Positions 53,018 through 61,828 of a DNA stretch of 64,000 nt are shown here, piece after piece. The DNA is from JBFWNG01 sp050251195 (lineage in GTDB: Bacteria; Bdellovibrionota_B; Oligoflexia; Oligoflexales; Oligoflexaceae): positions 124,001-188,000 of the forward strand of contig JBFWNG010000005.1 of NCBI GenBank assembly GCA_050251195.1, read 5' to 3'. How positions within the stretch are numbered: the first letter of the stretch is position 1; each line of letters begins with the position of its first letter. The position numbers and the translations under genes were made by a program. The notes beneath the pieces were generated by a model. The model was not told the origin of the DNA and made no database searches. It worked only from the letters and a program-made list of their open reading frames with translations.

Positions 53018-53884
53018 CTAAGCCGCACCCTGATCGTGATGTAGAGGTTCATTCAGATCACCGGCCGTCTGGTCATTCTTGTCCTCAAGGATATCGGCGT
53101 TAGGCTGTGCTCTCCATATAAGATAAATGACAAGCGGCACTCCCCAGTTCGCGGCTCTTATGAGAAACTCGCCGATTCCCCCAGCTTCGAAATACACAAC
53201 CCGGCTCATCGCTGTCAGCATTCCCCAAAAGGTCATATAGGCTGCAATGGGTTTCCACCGGACGGTAACAATCAAACACGCTACAAGAACGTCTACCATA
53301 CCAATGCAAAACAAAACGGTTTCCGCAGAGGATTGGGCTATGCGGAAGTCGAGAAGCTTTCGCCCTGCGCCAATGATGTAGTCTACAAAACGTGGGTGTG
53401 CCAGTAGGGCTTCTACGCCGTGCGTGACAAAGGTTACGGCTGCCGAATAGAGAAGTAGGGTCATCATCCAAGAAGAGAAATCCTCAGCTGTAAGGTTGTG
53501 TTCTGTGTTGCGCTTCTTGATCAAAACCAAGGCGCCAAGAATCAAAGGCGCTGTCCAGCGCATACTCGTACCCGCTAAAGAGAACGGCGCTTCAAAATTT
53601 CCGCCATTATAGGTGAAAAACGCCGATTCGACCAAAATCAACGCTGACGACAAATAGAGAGTTATCGTATTGGGTTTTACGAGCGTCTGAACGGCAAGGG
53701 CAACCAAAAAGGCGATCAAACCCAGTTCGATATTATGGACAGAGCTGTCGCTGAATCGAAGTTTTAAGAACAAGAAGGTACCGATCGAGGAACCGCGGCC
53801 GTTGATAATCATTGCAAGGCCAAGAGACTGTATCGCGACGATCCATGATAACAATTTAAAAATGCGGCTTCCTGCCTTTTCCAT
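53018..53884 (-). CDS. Polytopic membrane protein of unknown function
   Basis: About seven or eight hydrophobic helices (e.g. LLSWIVAIQSLGLAMII, NIELGLIAFLVALAVQTLV, AAYMTFWGMLTAMSRVVYFEAGG). I recognise no family; DoxX-like is possible. Its start is 2 bases from the stop of the phosphatase gene upstream on the minus strand, so they form an operon. A charged C-terminus ends the protein. Confidence 0.75.
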   Translation of the reverse strand: MEKAGSRIFKLLSWIVAIQSLGLAMIINGRGSSIGTFLFLKLRFSDSSVHNIELGLIAFLVALAVQTLVKPNTITLYLSSALILVESAFFTYNGGNFEAPFSLAGTSMRWTAPLILGALVLIKKRNTEHNLTAEDFSSWMMTLLLYSAAVTFVTHGVEALLAHPRFVDYIIGAGRKLLDFRIAQSSAETVLFCIGMVDVLVACLIVTVRWKPIAAYMTFWGMLTAMSRVVYFEAGGIGEFLIRAANWGVPLVIYLIWRAQPNADILEDKNDQTAGDLNEPLHHDQGAA

Positions 53885-53886
53885 AT

Positions 53887-55320
53887 CTATCGAGCCCTCG
53901 GAGTTAGTTTGAACCCCAATGCGGGGTCAATGGTTTTGGTTTCGCCTACTATGGAGAACGTGAATTCATTCGGTGTCATAGTCACGAGTTGAACGTGATG
54001 ACCGCTAATGGCGTAACCGCCGTTTTGAAAATACCATTCGTCAGCGTTTGCGGCATTCCTCTGGGGCACGCCGAGACCGCCTTCTCCGACGTAGATTGTT
54101 CCGTCTTTAGCATCGAGCGCATCAAACCTTATCGGTACAGTCTTCTTGAGCGCATGGCCGTCTGACTCGAACACCATGTCGAGACGATATTTATCAATGA
54201 TGGGAACGAACCCTTGTTTCGCTGCTCCCGGTGTTTTCACGGCAGGATAGGCAGGCGTGTGGTAGCCCGCGGAAATCCAGCGTTGCTTACCCGACACCTT
54301 GGCCAATTCTGCCTCAAACCACACCGCTTGGTCGCCTTCTGTGGAAATCTCAGAATTCAAAACAAAGTGCGTATAGGTTCCGATGTCGACGCGATAATAC
54401 TGAAGTCCCTTGCCAGGAGAGGCAAATAGTTCGTTAAGAAATTCTGGAGAAGACTCGTGATTTCCTCGTCCAGGGATCACAGGCAACATACGCTTGGCGG
54501 CATTCACCGTAGCTTGATGATTAATGAGCCAGCAATCCCATTCGTCCCAGCTTCCGCCGTCTTCAACGTAATCGCCGCCATGGAGCAAAGCGATGATATC
54601 AGGTTGCTCTGTCACGAGTGTTGCCATGAGTCTGTTCATGACAAGGCGTTGGTCCGGATCACTACGGGAGTCGCCTCCTGACAAGAATTTGATGTTGGAT
54701 TCTCCGCTTGGTGCCGATTTGAAATTGAATTCTTCGGAACGTTGGTTGTCCGAAACCACGACGAAATAATATGCGGTTTCCGGCGCCAGATTTTCCAATT
54801 TAGCATGATGATAAAACTGGCCGCCCTCCTGGTAAGGACCGTTCATTTGCGCGTCTACTTTATACTGATAATTCGCGCCGCCTTCTCCTGTACCTTTCGC
54901 GAAAACCACATAATTCGCGGCCGTGTTGGTAGCGGTCGTCCAAGATATATAGGCTTCTTTAGCAGGGTTCTCTTGAAAGACGACACGAATGTGCTCCGAA
55001 CGAAGACCGGTGTTAACGGCGCCGCCACATTCCACGCTGCCCGTCGTTACGAGAGTCAGGCCCGCGGGCAGCATAACCGTGCGAGGAGCTTCCGGTTCTT
55101 GACTAGTAGATTCTTCCTCTTCTTCACTCTGCTTTTTTTCTGCTTCGGAAGCGACTTTGTCGGATTCAGAATCGGTTGGATTTTTAGCATCGCCCGCGGA
55201 TCGGCGGCCCCCGTCTCCCAAAGTATGTTTCTTGGAACAACTAGGCTGCAAAATAGAAGCTAAGAGGGCTGCAAGCAGCACGGCGTTGCGCAAAATACAC
55301 TTGGTTTCTTGTGATTGCAT
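53887..55320 (-). CDS. Purple-acid-phosphatase-like lipoprotein
   Basis: A predicted lipoprotein (LASILQPSC, Cys28). After a low-complexity linker come an N-terminal fibronectin-like domain (EAYISWTTATNTAANYVVF) and a calcineurin-like metallophosphatase core. Metal motifs: GGDSRSD, LLHGGDYVEDGG, PGRGNHES, AGYHTPAYP, and DGHALKK. It likely removes phosphate outside the cytoplasm. ATG 55320 was chosen because it begins the lipobox; upstream in-frame codons add an unlikely leader. The last His motif (ESDGHALK) departs from the usual GHxH, so the activity is likely but not certain. Confidence 0.82.
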   Translation of the reverse strand: MQSQETKCILRNAVLLAALLASILQPSCSKKHTLGDGGRRSAGDAKNPTDSESDKVASEAEKKQSEEEEESTSQEPEAPRTVMLPAGLTLVTTGSVECGGAVNTGLRSEHIRVVFQENPAKEAYISWTTATNTAANYVVFAKGTGEGGANYQYKVDAQMNGPYQEGGQFYHHAKLENLAPETAYYFVVVSDNQRSEEFNFKSAPSGESNIKFLSGGDSRSDPDQRLVMNRLMATLVTEQPDIIALLHGGDYVEDGGSWDEWDCWLINHQATVNAAKRMLPVIPGRGNHESSPEFLNELFASPGKGLQYYRVDIGTYTHFVLNSEISTEGDQAVWFEAELAKVSGKQRWISAGYHTPAYPAVKTPGAAKQGFVPIIDKYRLDMVFESDGHALKKTVPIRFDALDAKDGTIYVGEGGLGVPQRNAANADEWYFQNGGYAISGHHVQLVTMTPNEFTFSIVGETKTIDPALGFKLTPRAR

Positions 55321-55545
55321 GTTCTCTAGCTCCAACAGGTTTGGTTCGCTTTGGCTTAAAAGAGTGGTTTGGGATTGGTGTCGCAAACCCTCTAATTCCT
55401 ATCGGTTTGGGGAGGTTAGATCTTAAAGAATATGATTTTTATTTAATATCGCTGGTAAGTTAAGCGGAAATTTAGGCGGCCGAGTTTCATCCCGTTTTGA
55501 AGTTCACAAGGTAAAATCGTCCCTTTGTCTTTTTTCTTTCTTGAA

Positions 55546-55600
55546 AAGCCTCGTCATCTTGAGGCGAAGCCGAAAAATCTTGCGCAGTGTCCCGTTTTTT
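55546..55600 (-). repeat. Dispersed repeat copy 4, divergent
   Basis: On the plus strand CGTCATCTTGAGGCGAAGCC is followed by GAAAAATCTTGCGCAGTGTC. It is a worn version of the GTCATCCTGAGCGAAG core seen near 43304 and 28785. TGTCCCG after the core also follows copy 2. Confidence 0.55.
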
Positions 55601-55636
55601 CACCGTCTGTGGAATGGCGAAAATTCGGGACATTGC
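55584..55636 (-). repeat. 11-bp inverted repeat past the 1027-residue gene
   Basis: GCAGTGTCCCG and CGGGACATTGC (one mismatch, a wobble pair in RNA) bracket 31 bases with inner TTTTTTC/GAAAATT. It starts 13 bases after the lipoprotein gene stop on the minus strand and may act as its terminator. Confidence 0.5.
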
Positions 55637-55648
55637 AGAATTTCGAAG

Positions 55649-58600
55649 TTATGGTCGAACGCAGAAGATTTTGTACGATCCACCTTTTGGTGTCGTCTGC
55701 GTGACACCCTTTCCCAGCCCTACGACGTAGGCATAACCACTTTGTTGCGAATCTGTCGTAGATGACCAAACCACGTTTGTAGTGGCAAGGTCCATTTTGT
55801 TCGCTGATTTTAAGAAGTAGGCCCCGTCAACGTATGCTTGCATGAGTTCCTTTTGGGTAGGGACGCGCCAATCGTCAAAGTAGCCAGTTAAATCATTGCA
55901 AAATGTTCCGGCGGCGTCGTAGTCATAAGTGGTCAGTGGATCCTCGCGGAAAAAGTGGAGACCGGTAATTTGGTCTATGAAGATACATTCTTCTCCCAAA
56001 TCGCAGGTACCTCCTATGACCGTATCTGTTGCTCCATGTCGTATCCAATTCGTACCTGTCGGTTGAAACCATCCCGTAGTGGTCGGCACGAGATTAGCAA
56101 TTGTTGAGGCTCCACCACCGTTATAGTCGTCAATAGTATCCCACATGTCTTGGGGGGAAGAGGTAGCGGGTCCTGCTGTATTGTTATAGGTCCCCGCCAT
56201 GTTTTTGTTGAGCGCTAGTTCGCCTACGAAGCCGGCAATGGTCTTCCCTTTGCGAACATCATAAACGCTTATGCCCGTAGTGTTGGCTGCTTTAAATGGT
56301 GGATTGACAACACACCCGGTATTCCCATCTGTTCCACAAGGTGGTCCGTGAGTACCGGTGGTACCGAAAATGCTGATGCCGCTCTTGATGTTGGCAGAAA
56401 CTATACTCCCATTACCGTTCACAGTAAACTTGGCTCCAACTGAGTTCCAAAACTCGTAGGTCTGACCGCCCACCTTAATCTGAGCATCGAAGTTAGGACC
56501 GTCGAGGTCGTTGCTTGTGCCGCTGCTGTCACCAACTAAAGGTGATGAACCCGATGGAAACTGACCTGAAGGCAGGCCGAACATAAAAACGCCATTTTTT
56601 ATGTTTGTTGGGATCAAATCGGGATCGCCCTGAACGGTCACACTTCGGTACAGACCCGCATTGAGGGTCTGGTTTGCAGTATTGGGCGTCACCGTCTGAT
56701 CAACTTGGATCGTTCCCGACATCCTTGTTCCGTCGGAGGTGAACCATTCATAACTCGTGCCACCTACAGTGCTAGCGAGGTTGGGTAAGTCATCAGTGCT
56801 ATCGGACCCTGCCAGAGGAGCGGATGGAGATGGATACGCACCCGGCATACCACCAATCTGTGACCCGACCCTAATATTTGCTGCTAACAAGCTCGTCACG
56901 GCTGCTGCTTTATATGTGCTGCCGTCGACAAAACAACCTGAATCTCCATCGACCCCACAATTCCCAGGCGGCGGAGGAATCGATCCTGGAATGCCTGCGA
57001 CGTTCGTGCCTGATTTGATATTTGCCGGAATTGCGTTGTTAACTGTATCAGCAGCGTTATAGATGCCTGTTGCATAACAGTCCGATGCTCCGTCGGCCGA
57101 ACATGATGTTATTGTCCCTGGTTGGCTCAGGATGGACGCGTTATCACGTAAGCTGGCTAGTGGCAAGTTCGTTGAGTCGATTGCCTTGAAGTTGCCCGCA
57201 GCTACACAACCAACATCGCCGTCTGTTGCGCAATCTGCCGGGCGTGTAGGGTAAGTAGGGGTTGCAACGCAACCGTCTTGTCCGTAGGCGCCGCAGTTAT
57301 TGAAAAGTCCAGTGAAGTTACCTAGTTGCCCCGCAATTGTGATGGTTGATTTTATGTTGCCCGCTGTGGCAATATCCATGTCAGCAGCCTTGTAAGCTGT
57401 AGTCGTCGTACAGCCCACCTCTCCATCCGAGGAGCAGTTGCTATGCGTTTCCACGATAGCACCACCCGACACACCGGCTATGGTTGTTCCGATCAAAATT
57501 TTCGAGTCGTCGAAGTTTGTCATCTTCGCCGCTTTGTAATTTGTATTAGCAACGCACCCTGTCGCCCCATCGCCCGCACAATTTGCAAGCGAACCCGCAA
57601 CGCCTACGATTGTCGCGCCGCTGCGAATATCAGCAGCGGGGATGTTGGCCTTAACGACCGCCGGAATGGCCGCCGTCGTGATGCAACCTATTTGTCCGTC
57701 CGTCGTGCATGTTGGCGCCGTTGTGCTGGCGCAAGTTTTTGTACCTTTGCGCAATACGCCGGTCATGTCATAGAATTCAACGTCGCTGCAGACTTTTTCA
57801 GGAGCCAACGAAATAACTGGTTTGTCGCTCGCTGGCGAATAAATGAGTGATGCGTTTTGGCTTGTGCCTTCTTGTGCGATCGCGAGAGTTACAACGCCGG
57901 ATTTGAGATTCGCCGGCGCGACGAACGACGCCTTTGAGTCGCTTACAAGCTTGAGCTTGTTGATTTCAGTTCCCCCAAGAGCGAGAGTCATTGTCGGTCT
58001 AAAATTCAGCCCCGTGATCTCGATTGTTTTGCCTGCCTGAATAACAAAAGGCTGGCGCCCGAGGATTTCAATGGGCGGCAAAGTTTTTTCTTCGATTTTG
58101 GTTTGAATGGGTTCGGTGGTGACGACTTCGACGGGGGCTTCAACGATTGTTTGGGTGAAACTCGGTTGGAATACACCGAAATACATTGTTTGGAACTCAA
58201 GTTTACCGTTCGCGATCACGATTTCTTCACGGGGAATGATCCCCGCTGTGGTTTGTGATTCGCCAACTTTCGTTATCTTGTAAACAACGACGAGAAATTC
58301 ATAAGGATCAGCAAGCGCCAAGCTTGCGCCGCCAGGAATCGGTAAGCTGATAGTGAACGGATTTGTCGCATCCACAGCTGTCGAGGAACTCACAACGACA
58401 GCGCCGCCTGCTGACGAGAATCCGTCGATGTCCAGATCGTCCGCCAGCGAAGGCGTCGCGATATTCGATCCTGATTGAACAAGGATGTCCGTACCGACGT
58501 TGAGCGCTCCCGGAGGGAAGGAAACAGCGGTGTCACCTTCTTCCAGCGGGGCTTGTACAACTTGCGTCAGCTTACTGTTCGGATCGACCGAAGCAGACAC

Positions 58601-58732
58601 AACACCCGTCGAAGAGGTGGTGGCGCTAACAGCCATCGGTTGAGCAGTCCCGGACTGTTTTAAGAAGCCTGGGCCTCCGTAACAGCCAACCAGCGCAAAT
58701 AAGAATACGATGAACGTAAGTAGGCTTTGCAT
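55649..58732 (-). CDS. Large lipoprotein with ZU5-like N-term, TIG domain, CxxDGxxGC repeats and DUF1566 end
   Basis: A predicted lipoprotein (FALVGC, Cys17) of 1027 residues. The N-terminal module (residues 40-190) has SFPPGALNVGT, PFTISLPIPGG and YFGVFQ, like ZU5-type modules, and is shared with the gene at 61829. A TIG/IPT-like domain spans ~220-300. Eight CxxDGxxGC motifs lie between 342 and 807, each followed in most copies by YKAA...NIxxGxxIxGxxG. The C-terminal ~170 residues look like DUF1566/Lcl-type (LHFFREDPLTTYDYDAAGTFCNDL, WRVPTQKELMQAYVDG, VWSSTT). It probably sits on the cell surface as an adhesin or binding protein. Confidence 0.85.
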   Translation of the reverse strand: MQSLLTFIVFLFALVGCYGGPGFLKQSGTAQPMAVSATTSSTGVVSASVDPNSKLTQVVQAPLEEGDTAVSFPPGALNVGTDILVQSGSNIATPSLADDLDIDGFSSAGGAVVVSSSTAVDATNPFTISLPIPGGASLALADPYEFLVVVYKITKVGESQTTAGIIPREEIVIANGKLEFQTMYFGVFQPSFTQTIVEAPVEVVTTEPIQTKIEEKTLPPIEILGRQPFVIQAGKTIEITGLNFRPTMTLALGGTEINKLKLVSDSKASFVAPANLKSGVVTLAIAQEGTSQNASLIYSPASDKPVISLAPEKVCSDVEFYDMTGVLRKGTKTCASTTAPTCTTDGQIGCITTAAIPAVVKANIPAADIRSGATIVGVAGSLANCAGDGATGCVANTNYKAAKMTNFDDSKILIGTTIAGVSGGAIVETHSNCSSDGEVGCTTTTAYKAADMDIATAGNIKSTITIAGQLGNFTGLFNNCGAYGQDGCVATPTYPTRPADCATDGDVGCVAAGNFKAIDSTNLPLASLRDNASILSQPGTITSCSADGASDCYATGIYNAADTVNNAIPANIKSGTNVAGIPGSIPPPPGNCGVDGDSGCFVDGSTYKAAAVTSLLAANIRVGSQIGGMPGAYPSPSAPLAGSDSTDDLPNLASTVGGTSYEWFTSDGTRMSGTIQVDQTVTPNTANQTLNAGLYRSVTVQGDPDLIPTNIKNGVFMFGLPSGQFPSGSSPLVGDSSGTSNDLDGPNFDAQIKVGGQTYEFWNSVGAKFTVNGNGSIVSANIKSGISIFGTTGTHGPPCGTDGNTGCVVNPPFKAANTTGISVYDVRKGKTIAGFVGELALNKNMAGTYNNTAGPATSSPQDMWDTIDDYNGGGASTIANLVPTTTGWFQPTGTNWIRHGATDTVIGGTCDLGEECIFIDQITGLHFFREDPLTTYDYDAAGTFCNDLTGYFDDWRVPTQKELMQAYVDGAYFLKSANKMDLATTNVVWSSTTDSQQSGYAYVVGLGKGVTQTTPKGGSYKIFCVRP
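56213..57709 (-). repeat. CxxDGxxGC protein-repeat region inside the 1027-residue lipoprotein gene
   Basis: Eight CxxDGxxGC motifs, irregularly spaced at about 21-48 residues for the first seven and with one long gap before the eighth. Between them the consensus is KAAxxxNIxxGxxIAGxxG. Codon use differs between copies, so they are old duplications rather than recent expansions. Confidence 0.75.
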
Positions 58733-58908
58733 ACCTTACCCCTATGGATTTTGGGTTATTAAATGCTTCGGTACAAAATGGGGTTGCATTAAAAGTATCT
58801 AGTTAGGTGCTATAATATTAGCTAGTTATAGCTATTGATGTGTGCTGTCGGGAAGGGCGCAACTTAAGCAAAAAATATTTTTCTATGATTTCAGGCTTAT
58901 AGAATTTC

Positions 58909-59649
58909 TCATTTTGTGAATGGCGGAATATCCGGGACATCTTGACATATTATGGGAACGTCCATTTTGTGAACTTCGAAAGCCAAATGATCAAGCTTTG
59001 CGGCCGGGGCAAGAGATTGAACCGCGAAGCGAACAAACGAATTCATGAGAGAGTCTGTGTCCGCTAAACCCTTTGCCAGTGCCTGCTCGCGGTAATAGGG
59101 GGTCAGCTGCGCGCTTCTTCTTACCGTCTCGAGAACATGACGATACATGCAGTGAACGGTTCCGCCGTTCTCCAAAGTTTGGAGCATTTGATCGGCTTTC
59201 TCACCAATCGTTGCAATGGACTCCGTTTTGGAGAGTTCAGCGTGTTCCTCCTCCGTCATGGGCGGGAGGTACTTGTCAGGTAACTGCGCGTCTACCTTTT
59301 CCTGGAATTCCGGAAGGTGGGACATAGAAACGAAATCCAAACAAAGAACAGGAACTCCAGCCTTGCGCCACGGATTGGCAGCAGCATCGAGTTGCGCTGC
59401 AGACGTAAGTAGCTGGCTTTCGGAATAAAGCAAGGTGTCGGACACAGCCGTAGATTTTCCTCCGGTAAGCTTCTCGTAAATCGGCTTCCTTGTCGTATTT
59501 GTGCGCATCGCATCCTCAATATGCTGAGAATAACAAGCATCTGGTCCGACAGGGTGAGCTCCAGCCATTTGAGAATTGGCTCGTCTTTTTTGACAGTGGG
59601 TTGTGAGGAATAGAATAGCAAGGGAAGCAAGTCTTACAACAAATCGCAT
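58909..59649 (-). CDS. Lipoprotein of unknown function
   Basis: A predicted lipoprotein (LAILFLTTHC, Cys19). The mature part is mainly helical (PFEHAEL-like DKYLPPMTEEEHAELSK, GEKADQMLQTLENGGTVHCMYRHVLETVRRS) with a few Cys (VLCLDFV, IICQDVP). I recognise no family. ATG 59649 was preferred because it opens the signal peptide and GAGGCG lies upstream. It follows RarA on the same strand by 86 bases. Confidence 0.72.
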   Translation of the reverse strand: MRFVVRLASLAILFLTTHCQKRRANSQMAGAHPVGPDACYSQHIEDAMRTNTTRKPIYEKLTGGKSTAVSDTLLYSESQLLTSAAQLDAAANPWRKAGVPVLCLDFVSMSHLPEFQEKVDAQLPDKYLPPMTEEEHAELSKTESIATIGEKADQMLQTLENGGTVHCMYRHVLETVRRSAQLTPYYREQALAKGLADTDSLMNSFVRFAVQSLAPAAKLDHLAFEVHKMDVPIICQDVPDIPPFTK

Positions 59650-59735
59650 AGAGAGCGCCTCTAGGGATGACGGTAAATCCATTCTATCATTAGAAATCCC
59701 TTTTTACTGCGGCCAATCTCCGGGCTCATTTCGTG

Positions 59736-61007
59736 CTAGTCTTTGACCGGCCTAAACCGCTCCAGCCAAGCCAGCAGTTGCTTTTCGGCGCCTATCCCCT
59801 TCGGTCGGTAATACTTTCGACCTGCGAGTTGTTGGGGCAGATAGGTCAGATGTCGGGAAGCGTCAAGATCGTCGTGGGGGTATAGGTATCCCTTGCCGTA
59901 GCCTAAATTCTTCATCAAATTCGTCACAGCATTTCGCAAATGAAGCGGTGGCTCTAGAGCGCCCGTCTCCTGGACCGCAGCGAGCGCTTCGCCTATGGCA
60001 TTATAGCTTGCATTGGACTTAGGAGATCCCGCGAGATAGCACACCACTTCCGCGAGTATGATCCTTGCCTCAGGATATCCCACCAAATGTGTAGCTTGCA
60101 TGGCCGCTTGAGCGAGTATTAGGGCGTTCGGATTGGCGATGCCGACGTCTTCTGCCGCAAAGATCACGAGCCGTCGGGCGATGAAGATTGGATCTTCGCC
60201 TCCGTCAATCATGCGAGCCAAATAATAGATAGCCGCATCGGGGTGGCTTGCACGCATCGATTTAATGAGCGCAGAAATGACGTCGTAGTGATGCTCACCT
60301 TTCTTGTCATAGTTGCGTAAGAACTGTTCTCGGAATGCCTTGAGATCCTCGGGTTGAACCACGCCGAGTCGGTCCTCTGGAATTGTTGCGAGTAAAGCCT
60401 CGAGTAAATTAAGAGCTTTCCTTCCGTCTCCGTCTGCGGAATCAGCTAGCAGCTCAACCGTTTCGTCGGGGACGTCCGTTCCGGTGTCCATGCGTTGGAG
60501 CGCCGATCTCAGCAATTTGGAAAGTTCAGCTTTGGTCAACTTCTCAAATCGAAAAACCAGCGATCTTGAAAGGATGGCGTTATTCACCTCGAACGAGGGA
60601 TTTTCCGTCGTTGCACCGATGAATTTTACGATCCCCTTTTCCAAAGCCGGAAGCAAAACGTCTTGTTGAGATTTGGAAAGTCTATGAACTTCGTCTAAGA
60701 ATAGAAGAATAGACTTGTCGCCCATTATGTGGCCTTCTTCTGAAGCCGCAAAAACGTTTCGCAGATCTTTTACCGATGCATGGACGGCTGAAAGGTATTG
60801 GAGCGGATGCCCCGAGGCAGATCCTATGAGTTGGGCTAGAGTTGTTTTGCCCACACCAGGCGGTCCCCAAAAGATCAGCGCGTGAAATGCGTCTCGGTCG
60901 ACCATCTTCCGCAAGGGACTGGACGGAGACCAAATGGAGGACTGTCCTATGAACTCATCAAAAGAGCTTGGACGCAGTCGCTCAGCAAGGGGTTGTTGAT
61001 TCGCCAT
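59736..61007 (-). CDS. rarA: Replication-associated recombination protein A
   Basis: A cytoplasmic AAA+ ATPase that helps stalled replication forks. Walker A (GPPGVGKTTLAQLIG), Walker B (LLFLDEVHRLSK), sensor and arginine-finger regions, and the C-terminal family region (YGKGYLYPHDDL, QLAGRKYYRPKGIGAEK) are present. Length 423 fits. ATG 61007 was chosen because AAGGAAC lies 5-11 bases upstream; TTG codons further up have no leader. Confidence 0.95.
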   Translation of the reverse strand: MANQQPLAERLRPSSFDEFIGQSSIWSPSSPLRKMVDRDAFHALIFWGPPGVGKTTLAQLIGSASGHPLQYLSAVHASVKDLRNVFAASEEGHIMGDKSILLFLDEVHRLSKSQQDVLLPALEKGIVKFIGATTENPSFEVNNAILSRSLVFRFEKLTKAELSKLLRSALQRMDTGTDVPDETVELLADSADGDGRKALNLLEALLATIPEDRLGVVQPEDLKAFREQFLRNYDKKGEHHYDVISALIKSMRASHPDAAIYYLARMIDGGEDPIFIARRLVIFAAEDVGIANPNALILAQAAMQATHLVGYPEARIILAEVVCYLAGSPKSNASYNAIGEALAAVQETGALEPPLHLRNAVTNLMKNLGYGKGYLYPHDDLDASRHLTYLPQQLAGRKYYRPKGIGAEKQLLAWLERFRPVKD

Positions 61008-61123
61008 TTTGTTCCTTAAGACAAGATTGGACAAGTCTTACATACAACAAAAGGTCGGGTGGGTCACCGAGTAAACATAGAGAGCAACCCCTATACGCCT
61101 ACAAGCCTGGGGATGAAGCTAAC

Positions 61124-61561
61124 TCATCGCGTGTGAAACAACCAGCCTATAAGAGCGAGCCACGTTACCGCAAACAACGCCGGGACAATAAACGCTAGCG
61201 GCCACGAGATGGACAGTCCGTCTTTGATGCGTCCGCCAGCGTAGTCGGAGATTGTACGGCGATATTCTGGGACGGCTTTCTTGAGGTGCGTGTAAACATG
61301 CAAGCAATACCGCCAGTGGCGCACTTGCACCATGTGCCAAATGAGCGTGAACGCGAGCGCCACGACCGTTAGCGGAAGAAACGCTCCGATGGCGGGATCT
61401 TTGTTATAAAGAATCGCGAAAACGCCAAGCAGACCAACTTGCATGGCCGTAAAGTAGTTAAGGCGGTCATAAAACAATTTCTCCTCGTGGAGGCCGTGAC
61501 TCCACAAGCGGTTGATTTCATCGGGAGGGAGAGGAGTATCTCCAAATATTTGATGTTCCAT
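61124..61561 (-). CDS. Small membrane protein of unknown function
   Basis: 145 residues with about three hydrophobic helices (YFTAMQVGLLGVFAILY, FLPLTVVALAFTLIWHMVQV, ISWPLAFIVPALFAVTWLALIGW). A soluble N-terminus with HEEKLFYDRLNYF precedes them. No family is recognised. It is upstream of rarA on the same strand. Confidence 0.72.
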   Translation of the reverse strand: MEHQIFGDTPLPPDEINRLWSHGLHEEKLFYDRLNYFTAMQVGLLGVFAILYNKDPAIGAFLPLTVVALAFTLIWHMVQVRHWRYCLHVYTHLKKAVPEYRRTISDYAGGRIKDGLSISWPLAFIVPALFAVTWLALIGWLFHTR

Positions 61562-61828
61562 GTCTAACCTGATTTATATCGGTCCTAATAGGGTCATCAT
61601 AGTGTAACCGCGTTAGCCCTTTTTGCCTATGATTTGTGGATAATCTTGGAACGGAATTGTGGACCGTTGAATTTTCTCCATAGGTCCTTCTGATCAGTAA
61701 TTAGACACGCGTAGATATCGCTATAACCAATGGTAATATAAGTATCTTTTATAAGAAGTTGGAAGAAATTAAAGTTTGATGAGCGTTGCCGATAAAGTAT
61801 GAGGAACCAATTTTCCTAAAGGAACAGT

